This document shows, piece after piece, positions 23,430 through 35,515 of a DNA stretch of 64,000 nt (its first letter is position 1; every line of letters starts with the position of its first letter). This stretch comes from Avena insularis (Eukaryota > Streptophyta > Magnoliopsida > Poales > Poaceae), in contig CM042688.1 of the NCBI GenBank assembly GCA_023614405.1, positions 377,815,331 through 377,879,330 of the forward strand, given 5' to 3'. Both the position numbers and the translations under genes were made by a program. A model generated the notes under the pieces. The model was not told where the DNA came from and did not search any database. It was given only the letters and a program-made list of their open reading frames with translations.

Positions 23430-26400
23430 TCAATCTAGATAATATCTAATACCTATTGCTCTTGTGTGCGCTTCATCCGCAGACTGCGGTAGTGGCTTAG
23501 TCAAGGGATCAACAACATTTGAGTCCGTATGTATTTTGCATAACATGACTCTACCATCATCAATGAACTCACGAATCAGATGGTAACGCATGCGAATATG
23601 TTTGTTCTTCTGGTGCTGTCTAGGTTCCTTGGCTTGTGTAATAGCACCATTGTTGTCACAATAAACGTCCATGGGATTGGACGCGCCCTGAACCACACCA
23701 AGAGCGATCAGGAAATTCCTAATCCAAACAGCTTCCTTTGCAGCCTCCGAGGCGGCAATATATTCAGCTTCTGTTGAAGAGGAGGCCACTGTATCTTGCT
23801 TGGAACTTTTCCAGCTCACAGCACCACCATTCATGACAAACACATAACCTGATTGCGATTTCGAGTCATCTGAGTCATTAAGGTAACTCGCATCTGTGTA
23901 ACCCTTTACACTGAGTTCAACTCACCTCCATAAACTAGGAACATATCCTTAGTCCTTCTCAAGTACTTACGGATATTGTTTACCGCTGTCCAGTGACTCT
24001 CACCTGGATCAGCCCGGTATCTGCTCGTAACACTTAGAGCATAGGAAACATCTAGGCGAGTACATGTCATCGGATACATGATGGATCCAATAGCCGAAGC
24101 ATATGGAACCCTACTCATGCGCTCTCGCTCATCAGTGGTCGAAGGACACTGAGTCGTGCTAAGTTTAATGTCGTGAGACATGGGCAAGAACCCCTTCTTA
24201 GCCTCTTCCATGCTGAACCGTTTCAACACTTTGTGAATGTACGTACTCTGGCTTAATCCAATTATCCTCCTTGATCTATCTCTATAGATCTTGATGCCCA
24301 GAATATATGCCGCTTCTCCCAAGTCCTTCATAGAAAAACTATTTTTCAACGAGGTCTTAACAGACTCGAGCATAGGAATGTCATTTTCAATCAGTAATAT
24401 GTCATCCACATATAAGATTAGAAACACAAGTGATTTCCCATTTTCTTTCTTATGCACACAAGGTTCTTGTTCGTTTTTGGTGAAGCCAAACTCCTTTACA
24501 ACTTCATCAAATCGAATGTTCCAATTCCGAGATGCTTGCTTCAGCCCATAAATAGACTTTTGAAGTTTGCATACCTTTCCAGCATTGTTTGGATCGACAA
24601 AACCTTCGGGTTGCATCATATACACGTCCTCAGTATGGATTCCATTTAAGAAAGCCGTCTTGACGTCCATCTGCCATATCTCGTAATCGAAATATGCAGC
24701 AATGGCTAGAATGATCCGTATAGATTTAAGCATCACTACGGGCGAGAAAGTCTCGTCGTAGTCAACTCCTTGAACTTGTCGAAAACCTTTTGCAACAAGT
24801 CGAGCTTTATGGATGTGAACATTTCCATCCATATCAATCTTCTTCTTATAGATCCACTTGCAGTCAATGGCTTTAAAACCATCAGGCAGGTCAACCAAGT
24901 TCCAAACTTGATTGTCTCTCATGGACTCTATCTCGGATCTCATGGCAATCAGCCATTTCTCAGAGTCTGGGTCCACCATCGCTTCTGCATAGGTCGCAGG
25001 CTCATCATTGTCTAACAATAATAACTCTCGCGCTTCGCGGAGCCTCGCCGACCTTCGTGGATGTGGTGCTTCTATTGCCACGGGTTCCTCAACTTGTCCT
25101 GCTACAATAGCATCACTCATAGAAGCATCCCCAACTGGTTCATCTTGAACTTCTTCAAGTCGCACCGACCTTCCACTCGTTCCCTTTGTGAGAAACTCTT
25201 TCTCTAGGAAAACACTGCTACGAGCAACAAACACATTGCCCTCTTCTCGGTTGTAGAAGTAATACCCTAAGGTTTCCCTTGGATATCCCACAAAAATGCA
25301 CTTATCCGATTTGGGTGTTAGCTTGTCCGACTGAAGTCGCTTGACTAATGCATCACAACCCCAAATCTTTAGAAAAGACAAACTGGGATTCTTTCCAGTC
25401 CACATCTCATATGGTGTCTTAACTACGGATTTAGACGGTACCCTGTTTAGTGTGAAAGCTGTTGTTTCTAGTGCGTAACCCCAAAATGATAATGGTAAAT
25501 CCGACTGGCTCATCATCGATCGAACCATGTCCAAAAAAGTTCGATTACGCCGTTTAGAGACCCCGTTTATCTGAGGCGTTCCGGGCGGCGTGAGCTGTGG
25601 AACAATTCCACAACTATTAAGATGATTGCTAAACTCGTGACTCAAATATTCACCTCCACGATCAGATCGCAAGGCCTTTATTTTCTTGCCACATTGATTC
25701 TCTACCTCATTCTGAAACTCTTTGAACTTTTTAAAAGTTTCAGACTTATGCTTCATCAAGTAGACATAGCCATATCTACTGAAATCATCAGTGAAAGTAA
25801 TGAAGTAGTGATATCCTCCTCTTGGTCAGTTGCTCATTGGTCCACATACATCAGTATGTATGAGTTCCAACAAGTCTGTCGCTCTCTCGGGAAACCCCAT
25901 AAAAGGCGTCTTGGTCATCTTTCCAAGTAAACAAGCTTGACATGTCTCGTATGATTCAAAATCAAACGAAGTTAGAAGACCATCACCATGGAGCTTCTTC
26001 ATGCTCTTTTCACTTATATGCCCAAAACGACAATGCCATAAATAGGTAGGACTCAAATCATTTGGCCGAAGCCTTTTAGCACTAACATTGTAAACACATG
26101 CATTCTCAAGATTTAAAATAAATAACCCATTCACAATGGGAGCATCGGCCACAAACATAGCATTCTTAGAGATTACACAACCATTGTTTGTACTCGCGAA
26201 TGAATAACCATCCCTCATCAAACATGAAGGTGATAAAATGTTTCGACCCATACTAGGAATGTAATAACAATTATTCAATTCCATGATAAATCCTGACAGA
26301 AGGTGAAGTTGCATGACACCGATGAACAATGTAGGAACCCTTGCTTTATTTCCGACGCGAAAATCCACTTCGCCTTTCTGCACTTCTCTAGTCCTTATTA

Positions 26401-27370
26401 GCCCCTGCATCGAATTGCAAATATGAGCAACCGATCCGGTATCAAATACCCAAGAGTTAACATAAGAATCTGCGAGAAAAATGTCCACAACATTTACAAC
26501 AAGCGTACCTGAGTGAGAAGTACTCTTACTTCCACCCTTCTTCAAAGAAGCCTGGTACTTGCTGCAGTTTCTCTTCCAGTGGCCATATTCATGACAAAAG
26601 AAACACTCAATGTCTCCTGCAGGTCCAGCCTTTTGCTTGGGTGTAGGGTTTGGCTTAGGGATCATATACTTATCCTTGCCCTTCTTCTTCTGCCAAGAAG
26701 TGCCCTTTTTCTTGAAGCTAGGCTTGTTCTGCATAGCCATCACATGGCTATGCCCTGCACACTTCTTAATGTCACATTCTGCTATTTTCAGCATCCCACA
26801 TAATTCATTAAGGCCCCTCTCCACCCCATGCATATGGTAGTTCGAAATGAAATGCCCATAGCTAGATGGAAGAGATGCCAAAATGAAATCAGTGGCCAAC
26901 TCTTGGCCTAATGGAAAACCAAGCTTTTCTAAAGTCTGACTGTAACCAACCATTTTGATCACATGGGGGCCTACAGCTACTCCCTCTGCCAGCTTGCATT
27001 CCACAAAGGACTTAGCGACATTGTACCTCTCAGTCCTAGCCTGAGTCTAGAACATGTCCTTAAGCACAACGATCATATCGTACGCTTCCTGATCCTGAAA
27101 CTGCTTTTGAAGATCAGGTTCCATGCATGCAAGCATAAGACAACTAACCTCAAGAGATTCATCACATGCTTTCTTGTAGGCATTCTTAAGGGCAGCAGTT
27201 GCATTATCAGCAGGTTCATCCAGGATTGGGGTATCCAGAACAGTTTCCTTTTTCTCAGCCCTGAGAACAATTCTTAGGTTACGGACCTAGTCCGAATAGT
27301 TTGTTCCATTTAGTTTATCATTTTCAAGAATCGAACGCAAAGCAAAAGGTGATGAATTGTTCGGTGCCAT
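23430..27370 (-). pseudogene. Copia gag-AP-IN-RT-RNase H polyprotein, broken
   Basis: One frame from ATG 27370 to 23906, then a shifted frame to 23430. Gag has a zinc knuckle (CFFCHEYGHWKRNC, about 26610). The protease shows FDTGSVAHICNS. Integrase shows its zinc-binding N-terminus (LWHCRFGH...CQACLLGK), the first aspartate in HTDVCGPM and the second in RSDRGGEY; the expected catalytic glutamate is lysine (NGVSKRRN, about 25560). RT has FLNG, YGLKQAS and the active-site YVDD; RNase H has the STEAEYIA motif and the late DNN. Breaks: TAG 27287-27289, TAG 27047-27049, TGA 25826-25828, all in frame, and a one-base insertion near 23907 that separates RT from RNase H. The product cannot be made or integrate by itself. 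Confidence 0.93.
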
Positions 27371-28665
27371 TGATCTACAACAAAAATATGCAAAATACTA
27401 AGCCATGTAACCATGAAAGAGTAAAACATATTAAACAATTTAATAGCATATACTCCCACTTAAATCAACATCCCTCTATTGATACTAAGTGATTCAAGAT
27501 CCACAATTAACAAGTCGGCTAGTGAGCTTTAGTATCACTGCTAGAAGACAAGGTAAATCGGTAAGCAACCTTTGCTAATCATATCACATATGACTCTTGT
27601 TGTTGGGTGACATCTCTATGTCAAAAATAGGCACCCAACCTTTATGCCCCAAGGTCCTTAACTGTTAAGATGACCTTGTTAACCTCACCAACCCTTATGC
27701 GTGTAGGTATCCGATACAAACCCATCCAGCCAAGGAAAACCGCAGCACCCTAATTTCATAGACCCACCAACGATTGTATAGGGCATAGGATGGTGCAAGG
27801 TTTGGTTGGGAGGGCATGGTTTAACTTAAACTTTGTGAGGGATCGTTCTACTTCTATCATCTAAGCATGCATAGTAGTAAAACGTATAAGAATAGCATTC
27901 ACATAGATGTGATACAGTATGGCCCATTTTTTCTCATGGTGATCTGCATCACCATAGAACCTGTCCACCATGATGATCACCATCTTCATGCTCTATGCGA
28001 GCCATACTCCAAGTGATGAGTTCTCCAAGAACTAATACAAGCTATTACTCCTAATAGCTAGTAATCAAAATTACATGATATTAGGATCATCACAACTGGG
28101 CACGCAGGCCATTACAATAATTGACAACACATATGGCTCCAACCGCGTTGCCCTACTCACGACACGCAGGTCATGAAAAATACATACATGCATCACATAC
28201 ATTTTTGGGCCATAGTGATCACATACATCCTGCAAAAACAAGTTGTGCATAGAATCGCATTCTACCGGATCATATGAAATCGTAGCACCTATGAACCTTA
28301 ACGTGATACAAAAGGGGCTACGACTAAGGGGGGGTCTCCCTCAAGGGTTCGAAGGCGGCCATCATGTATCAAATCTACCATAAACCAACCATAGTTCCGA
28401 TTTGACCAAACTCCTTTGATCATGGTACGTCAATTCAGATCTAATTCCTGATTCGATCAATCATATTGATCTTCGCGTGATTCAAAAGGATTTATGTGTC
28501 ACTGTCTACCCCGATGGCGGAAACCGACCGGTAGGGGTAAGTCGTTCGACGACCTTAGAATCACGACCACAGAAGGTAAGATCATAGATCAATCTAGAAC
28601 CACCGCCATACAAACGATCACATCATCCATATGCAAACTTCCCGAACCTATGGAGGAATAGCATC
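27371..28665 (-). other. untranslated leader of the Copia element
   Basis: About 1.3 kb between the primer site and gag, without a long frame on the element strand. BARE-type elements have a leader of this size. Confidence 0.7.
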
Positions 28666-28678
28666 GGCTCTGATACCA
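28666..28678 (-). promoter_or_regulatory. primer binding site (initiator tRNA-Met) of the Copia element
   Basis: TGGTATCAGAGCC on the minus strand, one base inside the LTR border. Confidence 0.9.
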
Positions 28679-28679
28679 C

Positions 28680-29978
28680 TGAAGGGAAACGGGTAGGCTA
28701 CAGTAGCATAAAATCAAAAATTTCTACCGCGTCAACCAGGAATACAATAGTCATAGATCACAGGATTACCGCTAGACGCGCAGGTGTGGAACTCGATGAA
28801 GCACGTCATGGCAGTGTAGATGTTCTACGTCTCCTCTTTGCCCTCGTCCCATGAGCAGCTCCCCTTTGCGCGGCTCGTCCAAGTGCTACAGATGCAGCAC
28901 CTCCGAGGTATCCACACGTCCGGAGTGGAAGCCGTCACACGCCAGACTGCTAGGTCTGCACGTGCAACAGGGGCGGAAGAGGAGTGGCGGCTGGGTGGAA
29001 TGCTCAATCCTATTCAGCTTGCCTCACTCTCTCTTATATAGGCATCCCTGGTGTGCTTCTACATTAGTAGCCCATTAGCATCCTAAGCCTAGTCAAATTC
29101 GGATCCAATCCTCATTAGGCTTCCAGCCCCTAAAGTGTGTGACCCTATAGGTTCATACACGTATAGTCATGACACGAGTACACTTACTCCATCAATAGTT
29201 GGTAGCGGCCTCTAGCAAGACGTGCCAACTCCTAAATGCATATAAAGATCATTCGGACGAACCATCACAAGGTTGAGTACATGTCTTTCCCTTTGCCTCA
29301 CGATATTTGGTCTAGCTCCAAGCTGACCTCTCTTTCTCGACATCGTGATTCGAATCCCTTTACTAGGTTAACTCTTAACCATATGTAGCACGGCCATGCA
29401 TTTCTAGATCCGATCACTCGAGGGGCCCAGAGATATCTCTCTCAAGTAGAGAGGGGCAAATCCCATCTTGATTGACCGATGCCTTGCAACATGTATCAGG
29501 ACAAACCCGAAAGCTACCTTTATAACTACCCAGTTACGGAGTAGTGTTTGATAGCCCCAAAGTAGGTCGATCCACATCTCAAGTACATGCGACAATCTCA
29601 GGTCTAAGGACAAAACGTAGACGATGTGTAGAGAGAGCTGCAAGTATTATTGCCAGTCTCATGTTGGGCCAGTCCAACCCCATGTTCATAACATGTGTCC
29701 ACATCATTGGTTTGACATCTCCATGTCTATGACTTGGGAAACATAGTCATCAACCAATCGATGCGCTAGTCTAATAATCACGTGTGTCCTCACATGAACT
29801 CCGACTAGGGACAACTATTAGATAACCATACAAGTAAAGAGTTTCACAAAAAATTCACATAATTGCCAATCAGTACAAGTTGCCTGATATATGGATATAC
29901 AAGGAACATTATAATAACTCATGGATACATATGAAATACAATCATCTCTATGATTGCCTCTAGGGCATATTTCCTTCA
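28680..29978 (-). repeat. 5' LTR of the Copia element (1299 bp)
   Basis: Same ends as the 3' LTR. Lies next to the primer binding site, which sets the element's direction. Confidence 0.9.
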
Positions 29979-32556
29979 CTAGAAGCTCCATCTCTCACTG
30001 ACAATCTGCTTTTTGCCAAGAGGCGGATCGAATATTTTATGAAGCACAAGGGTCTGAAAGGATCCGACTTGATCCACCGTTGGCTGGCGCGCCGGATCCA
30101 GCCTCTCCAACACCATGGTGTCTGGTTCATGCACACAGTCACCAAGAGCAAGACGGATTTTCTTCGGATCTACTCCAGATCTTATTCGGACAAGGACTAT
30201 GAGTCCTAGATCAAATGATTGATCAAGGAGCGTATCTAGAGGAAGATTCCGGATCTTTCCTTGGATACGCATATGGCTGAAGATCCTGTGACACCAGTAA
30301 GATTCCAGTAGTTACTCGAATATGTGTTCATCCATACTTTGTTATATCTTTTCGTAGTACTAGGTAATTCTTCTTTCATCTTGCTAACCTCCCCGAGTCA
30401 GAGCTTTCTCCTCTTGAGGGATATCCTCTTGAGATCTCTCAAGAGGATGGAGAACTTGTACCATTGCCGGATACACTTACCCGAAAGCGTAAGTCTCCGA
30501 CTGTTTCTATCAGCACAAAGGAAGTGCCCGTTGTGAAGAGGTAACTTTCCTCACAAGGTCTTTGTATTTTATCTCTTATTCTTTCTAAATCATAACGATA
30601 TTACACTGTCACTTCTTTAGAACTAAACAGCTAATCAAGGGCAAGGGGAATACAATCCCGGCAAAGCCTATGCGACAGTCAAAGTTAAATTTCACTTCGC
30701 CTACTGCTCCACCTCCGACTCCTACCCCGAAGCCTTCTACAGCACCGGAGGTTATTTCATTTCCCGGTGCTGCAGAAGATCCGACTCAACATTCTAAGCC
30801 AGCGAACCTTGGTTCGTAGACTGACGTCACCATGAGTGACTCAGCAATTGATAAGGGTGAACCCTCAAATCGTAATGATCCCTTGGCAGAGGGTTTTGCG
30901 GACAATCTTCTCAACAATCTAGGTATTGCCATACTTGGCATTACTCGGAAAACTACAGAAGAGATCCAGAAGCTGGCTCAACAATGCCTGGAGAGCCGGA
31001 ATATTACTGCTAAGGAAGAGGCACAAGAAGCCGAGGATGTCAAGTTCTTTGAGCTTCTTGACCAAGTTCGTCTTTGTGACGAGAAGTTGAAGGTTGGTGT
31101 GGCTCCACCATCACCAGTGATCCTGTTGACTCGCGCCGAGAAGGTTACTTCTGAGGTGAACATGAGTCTAAGCAAGCTGACCCATGAACAATATGTAAGT
31201 CGGAATTTGAATTTCTCTTTTACCTTATTTCATATCATATCCTCTAGCCCCCAAGCATGAAGTTGGATAGAAAATCCAGATTTATGCTTGCATAGGATGC
31301 TAAAGAACGAACTAGTGTAGCCCCCAAGGCTCGTGCTGATATTTAACTTAGTTAAAATATTAGCCCGAGTCTTCAGTAGACTTTTGACTCTAGGTATTAT
31401 TCTAACTTATAGAAAGTTAATGCTTATAACCAGGAATTATTAAAGAATATTTGCAATAAGCGGAGAGAGATCAGAGCTCTCCGTCTTGAAAATGCTCAAT
31501 TGAAGATTTCTAAGGATGAGGCCGAAGGTAATCATTTTAGTCATTATCCTTGCAATTTTTGCTTTATTTCATAGTCGAATTCTTATTCAACTATTTTCTT
31601 TTGCTTACAAAACTGGTCAAGCAGTCATGTAAAATGATTGAAGAGGCCGAGAATTTCAAACCCTGGAGGTGGAAAACGTCGACTTACGACGGGAGCTGAA
31701 TGAACTGAAGACGGATCATGAGCGCAGCATTACTAGCGTTCTTGAGTCATCTAATATGGCCACCAAAGAACATGATTGAAAGATCACAACCCAGGATAAG
31801 AAAATCTCGAATCTTAGTGATGAGCTAGCCAGGGAGAAGGACATCACCCAAGCACTCCGGGCTGAACTCTAGAGCCTTAGGGCGGAGAAGACCAAAGTCG
31901 ATGATGTCATCTTTGGTATTGTTCCTATCGACTGACTTTTCGTGTTTCCGAATCTAAGAGTCGGATATATTTTTTGACCTTTGCTTTATATATGTAGGTC
32001 CTCTAAATTTACTGGATTCTTCCTCCACCGAGTCTCTCACTAGCCGGCTTACCAAAGTAGGCGACTTGCTTCATGATTTCCGCCAGTCAATGGAGGATAT
32101 TGGCAAAGCTCTGAAAGTTATGGACATGAACTGAATGTCTGCCTTTGAGGTACAAGATAAGGCGAAGGAGATTCCCCAGCTCATCTAGGACTAGAACATG
32201 TCCTATGCGTGAATCACAGCACAGAATGCCTTGACAATGGTTATGAGCCACCATGGAAGTATGGAGATCTAGCAAGTAACCAGGGGTTATTCAACTGTGG
32301 ATGAAGACGGCAAGGAGCAGAACATCAAGGCCATCATGGACTCCTATGCTGGCTATGGATGTCACGTAGCTGATTGACCAGCTATGACACTCCATTCTTC
32401 ACTCCCGTGGAAACGCCTCCTCCGCCTCCCAAAGAAACAACCGAAGTTTCCGATGACGAGCAAACTCAATCCGATTTGCCTGTCTCGGAAAGGTATCAAG
32501 GCGAAGGCGATGTCACTAGTGAGCTGACAGCTCCTACCTCTTCTCTTGCATCATAG
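29979..32556 (+). pseudogene. antisense gene of the Tat element, second part, with introns
   Basis: The frame cut at 22109 resumes with SLTDNLLFAKRRIEYFMKHK and a W..RRIQPLQ motif known from the gypsy-type transposon domain. Plausible exons follow with consensus splice sites: donor GTAAGA at 30296, acceptor at 30401, exon to 30540, donor GTAACT at 30541, acceptor at 30620, exon to 31194 (donor GTAAGT at 31195), acceptor 31412, exon to 31527 (donor 31528), acceptor near 31624, exon to about 31913, acceptor near 31998, last exon to a stop at 32554-32556. The later exons code for charged heptad-type helices (RREIRALRLENAQLK, ELNELKTDHERS), a coiled coil, and a Pro/Thr/Ser-rich tail. Several stops (for example near 30207 and 31777) show decay. 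The stop and the end of pol (33129) are tail to tail. Confidence 0.6.
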
Positions 32557-33128
32557 AGTATCAGAAAAACAATGTGTTATTCTCAAACAATCGAGTTATA
32601 ATAAGTAGTATAATATTTTTGCTAGTACTAAGGTTTGCAAGAACTGATGCTTTTTGGTTCTTTTGAGCACTTGTGGCTTTATTTTGTTATGCCTAAAATT
32701 TTACATAAGCACTTTTTTGTCTACACTTATCGGTTTTTCTGGCTTTCTGCCTTGTCCCTTTCATGAGCCGGCAAACCTTCAACACAGAAACTTTGCTGAG
32801 CAACGGAGCTCACTTGCTAAACCAGTTTAAACTCAGAAACAAAGCCGGTTTCGAGTACCAACAATTCATTACTTGGAAAATACCCGCATCCGGCAATCAG
32901 ATAAAGAACCAAAGCATAAACTAGTAAATTTTAATTTTATACACGAAGGTAGCATTTTTAGAGTCGGAAATCTAACCAGAAGAAACATGAGCATAAAGTA
33001 CTTTCAAGTATTCTGGGATTTTCGATTGTGACATGATCATTCGGAAATAAGATGGTAATATAAAACTTCTCAGAGAAAATTGAGCCAACCAACAGTTTGT
33101 TTCTCATTGAACATGTACACATATATGA
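32557..33128. other. gap between the convergent antisense gene and pol of the Tat element
   Basis: AT-rich, no frame. It would hold the 3' ends of both transcripts; no clear polyadenylation signal pair was identified. Confidence 0.5.
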
Positions 33129-34501
33129 TTACAAAGAAAGAAATTTTAAGAATAAAATGGACATAGTTGCAATATTCCACGGTTTGTCTAATTCTTCCAG
33201 GTCTGTACTGCCTCCAGCTCTCTTTCTCTTCTTAGTAGAAGGTATTTCTTTGACTGGCCGCATATCAGTTAGATAATAAGAACCATTGTGCAATACTCGG
33301 CTAACTAAAAATGGCCCTTCCCATAGAGGGGAAAGTTTGTGCTTTCTTTTTTGCACAAGCCAGAGAACCAAATCTCCCTTATTGAAAGACCGGTTTCTGA
33401 CTCTCTGGCTATGATACTTGCATAACTTCTGCTGATAGGCTGTTGTTCTCTGTTCAGCAATGACGCGAACTTCTTCAATTAAATCGAGATCATATTGTCG
33501 AGAAATTTTAGCATCCTCTTTGATATACGCAGCAACTCGGGGAGAAGTATGAATTAAATCGCTAGGAAGAACTGCTTCTGCACCATAGACCAAGAAGAAA
33601 GGTATGTATCCAGCTGACTTGTTCGGAGTTGTTCTCAAACTCCATATAACATACGGTAATTCATCTGCCCAAGCCCCCGTAGTACGACAAAGTGGTTCTT
33701 CGAGTCTTGGTTTGAGGCCTTGAAGGATTAAACCATTTTCCCTTTCGACTTGTCCGTTGGCTTGTGGATGCGCGACTGATGCAATGTCAAGTCAGATTTT
33801 TGATCATCGCATAATTCGGCAAGTTCTCCCATGGAAAATGTCAAGCCAGATTTTTTGATCATCGCATAATTCGACAAGTTCTCCCATGGAAAAATTGCTC
33901 CCGTTGTCTATGATAATACTATGCGGATAACCGTATCAGATTACAACATCCTTGACAAATCTTTTGGCTATTTCTCCATTACAAATGGTGACGGGTTTAG
34001 CATCAATCCATTTTGTGAATTTATGCATGATCACTAAGAGGTGAGTAAATCCACTTGGATCCCGTTTAAATGGTCCTACCATGTCAAGCCCCCAGACCAC
34101 TAAGGGCCATGTGATCGGAATTTTTCGCAGCTGATCAGCCGGACATGAGCTTGTTTGGCGTATTTTTGGCAGCCTTTGCATGTCTTGACCATCCGTTTGG
34201 CATCCGCATTGGCTGTGAGCCAGAAAAATCCATGCCTAAAAGCTTTTGCCACTAAAGATTTGGCTGCAACATGATGGCCACATTCGCCTTCGTGGATCTC
34301 TCCTAAGATTTCCACTCCTTCTTTCGGAGATACGCAGCGCTCAAAAACCCCAGATACACTCGGCTTATAGAGCTCACCATTTATTATTAAATAGGTTTTT
34401 GCTCGACGGACGATCTGCCGGCTCAGATCCTCGTCTTCGGGTAATTTTCCATCTATCAAGAAATCCAGGTAGGGTTTTGTCCAACTAGGAATTACAGCCA
34501 A
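33129..34501 (-). pseudogene. integrase of the Tat-clade element
   Basis: In order on the minus strand: an HHCC zinc-binding part (IHEGECGHHVAAKS ... CKGCQK) at 34501-34100, the core start with the first aspartate in GLDMVGPF at about 34085, the second in IIIDNGSNF at about 33905, and the C-terminal part from TTPNKSAGYIPFFLVYGAEA (33638) through LSPLWEGPFLV to 33129. Frames change at about 34160, 33930 and 33640, and a 54-bp direct duplication (33785-33893) disrupts the region before the catalytic glutamate (VERENG). It would insert the element's cDNA if intact. Confidence 0.85.
33785..33893 (-). repeat. 54-bp tandem duplication in the integrase remnant
   Basis: Units 33785-33838 and 33839-33893 both start TGTCAAG and end CTCCCATGGAAAA, with three differences including one indel. 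Confidence 0.9.
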
Positions 34502-34579
34502 AACCGCTACTAAAGGTGAGTCGGACTTTGTTGGATATTCGTCATCAACTCCTGTAATAGAGGGAACTTTGAGGTGCTC

Positions 34580-34978
34580 TCACAAAGCGCCATCCAGGAC
34601 CTTTTTCCATGCAGAGCCTATTCGAGATAATGCATCTACTTCCTCATTTTCTGTTTGAGGGATGTGTTGAACTTCAAACCCTTCGAACGATTTAGACAGT
34701 TCATACACGATAGCCCTATATGCTGCCATGTGTTTATTTGCATTACAATGATCCAACACCTGTTGAGCAACAAGATTCGAATCTCCATAACACATAAGTC
34801 GTCGAATGCCGATATCCTTAGCAATCCGGATTCCATGCAGCAGTGCTTCATATTCGGCAATGTTGTTTGTCGCCGTGAAGTGGATCTGTAACACATAGAA
34901 AAGCTTATATCCTTGGGGTGATTTGAGCACCACGCCAGCCCCCGAGCCCCCGAGCACTTTAGACCCGTCAAAATGCAA
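34580..34978 (-). CDS. archaeal-type RNase H domain (aRH) of the Tat-clade element
   Basis: 132-aa open frame. Acidic residues sit where a type of RNase H domain added in Tat elements has them: FDGSKVLGGSGAG, then TNNIAEYEALLHGI, then GDSNLVAQQV, and a late VDALSR. A second RNase H beside the normal retroviral one is the mark of the Tat branch. The track start reads as MHFDGS. The frame is intact over the domain, although pol around it is broken. Confidence 0.8.
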   Translation of the reverse strand: MHFDGSKVLGGSGAGVVLKSPQGYKLFYVLQIHFTATNNIAEYEALLHGIRIAKDIGIRRLMCYGDSNLVAQQVLDHCNANKHMAAYRAIVYELSKSFEGFEVQHIPQTENEEVDALSRIGSAWKKVLDGAL

Positions 34979-34981
34979 GGT

Positions 34982-35515
34982 CTAGTATTCCGACTCTAGG
35001 AGGGTCATGTTTTCCATTGTCTCTGTCCAATCAGTGACAAAGTCAACAATGATTTGGGATTTAATTGCTGTACAAGGTTTGTACTCAATGTTAAAAGCTG
35101 AAAGCTCTATTCCCCATTTTGCGACACGTCCTGTAGCGTCACTGTTGTTAATTATGTCTCTCATGGAAGCTATGCTCACCATGGTGATTTGATGCTCCTG
35201 AAAGTAGTGCCATAGCTTCCTAGATGCGAAGAACAGACCATAATCCATCTTTTGATAATGTGGATACCGCTGATTTGATTCAATTAGGACTTCATTGAGG
35301 TAGTAAGTCGGACGCTGCACCAAGTGTTCCTGTTTTTCCTCTGGTATTTCCACCACCATAATGATGCCGACGACTGTATTTGTCGTAGCTAGATAGAGCA
35401 ACATCGGTTCACGAGGTTCTGACACTACAAGGATAGGAGCGGATGAGAGTACTACTTTCAGGTCTTGTAACGCAGCTTTAGCTTCATCAGTCCAAACGAT
35501 TTTCTGGTCTTTTTC
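34982..35515 (-). pseudogene. connection/RNase H domain of the Tat-clade element
   Basis: Starts within the joint at about 35515 with KIVWTDEAKAALQDLK, followed by EPMLLYLATTNTVV, RPTYYLNEVL and the YPHYQKMDY...LWHYFQEHQI motif, then GRVAKWGIELSAFNIEY. Stops at 34982, four bases before the aRH frame. Lies downstream of a deletion that removed the RT palm. Confidence 0.8.

Larger units (their letters stand above)
22110..29978 (-). mobile_element. Copia retrotransposon (BARE/Angela-like), complete structure, decayed coding
   Basis: The LTRs at 22110-23409 and 28680-29978 begin TGAAGGG and end CCTTCA as read on the plus strand; read on the element strand they start TGAAGGAAATATGCCCTAGAGG, the form shared by BARE, Angela and WIS. 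Initiator tRNA-Met primer site, polypurine tract and a full gag-AP-IN-RT-RH frame are all in the right places on the minus strand. It interrupts the antisense gene of the Tat host. The flanking five bases differ (GCAGA on the left, CTAGA on the right), so the target duplicate is not intact. Confidence 0.92.
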
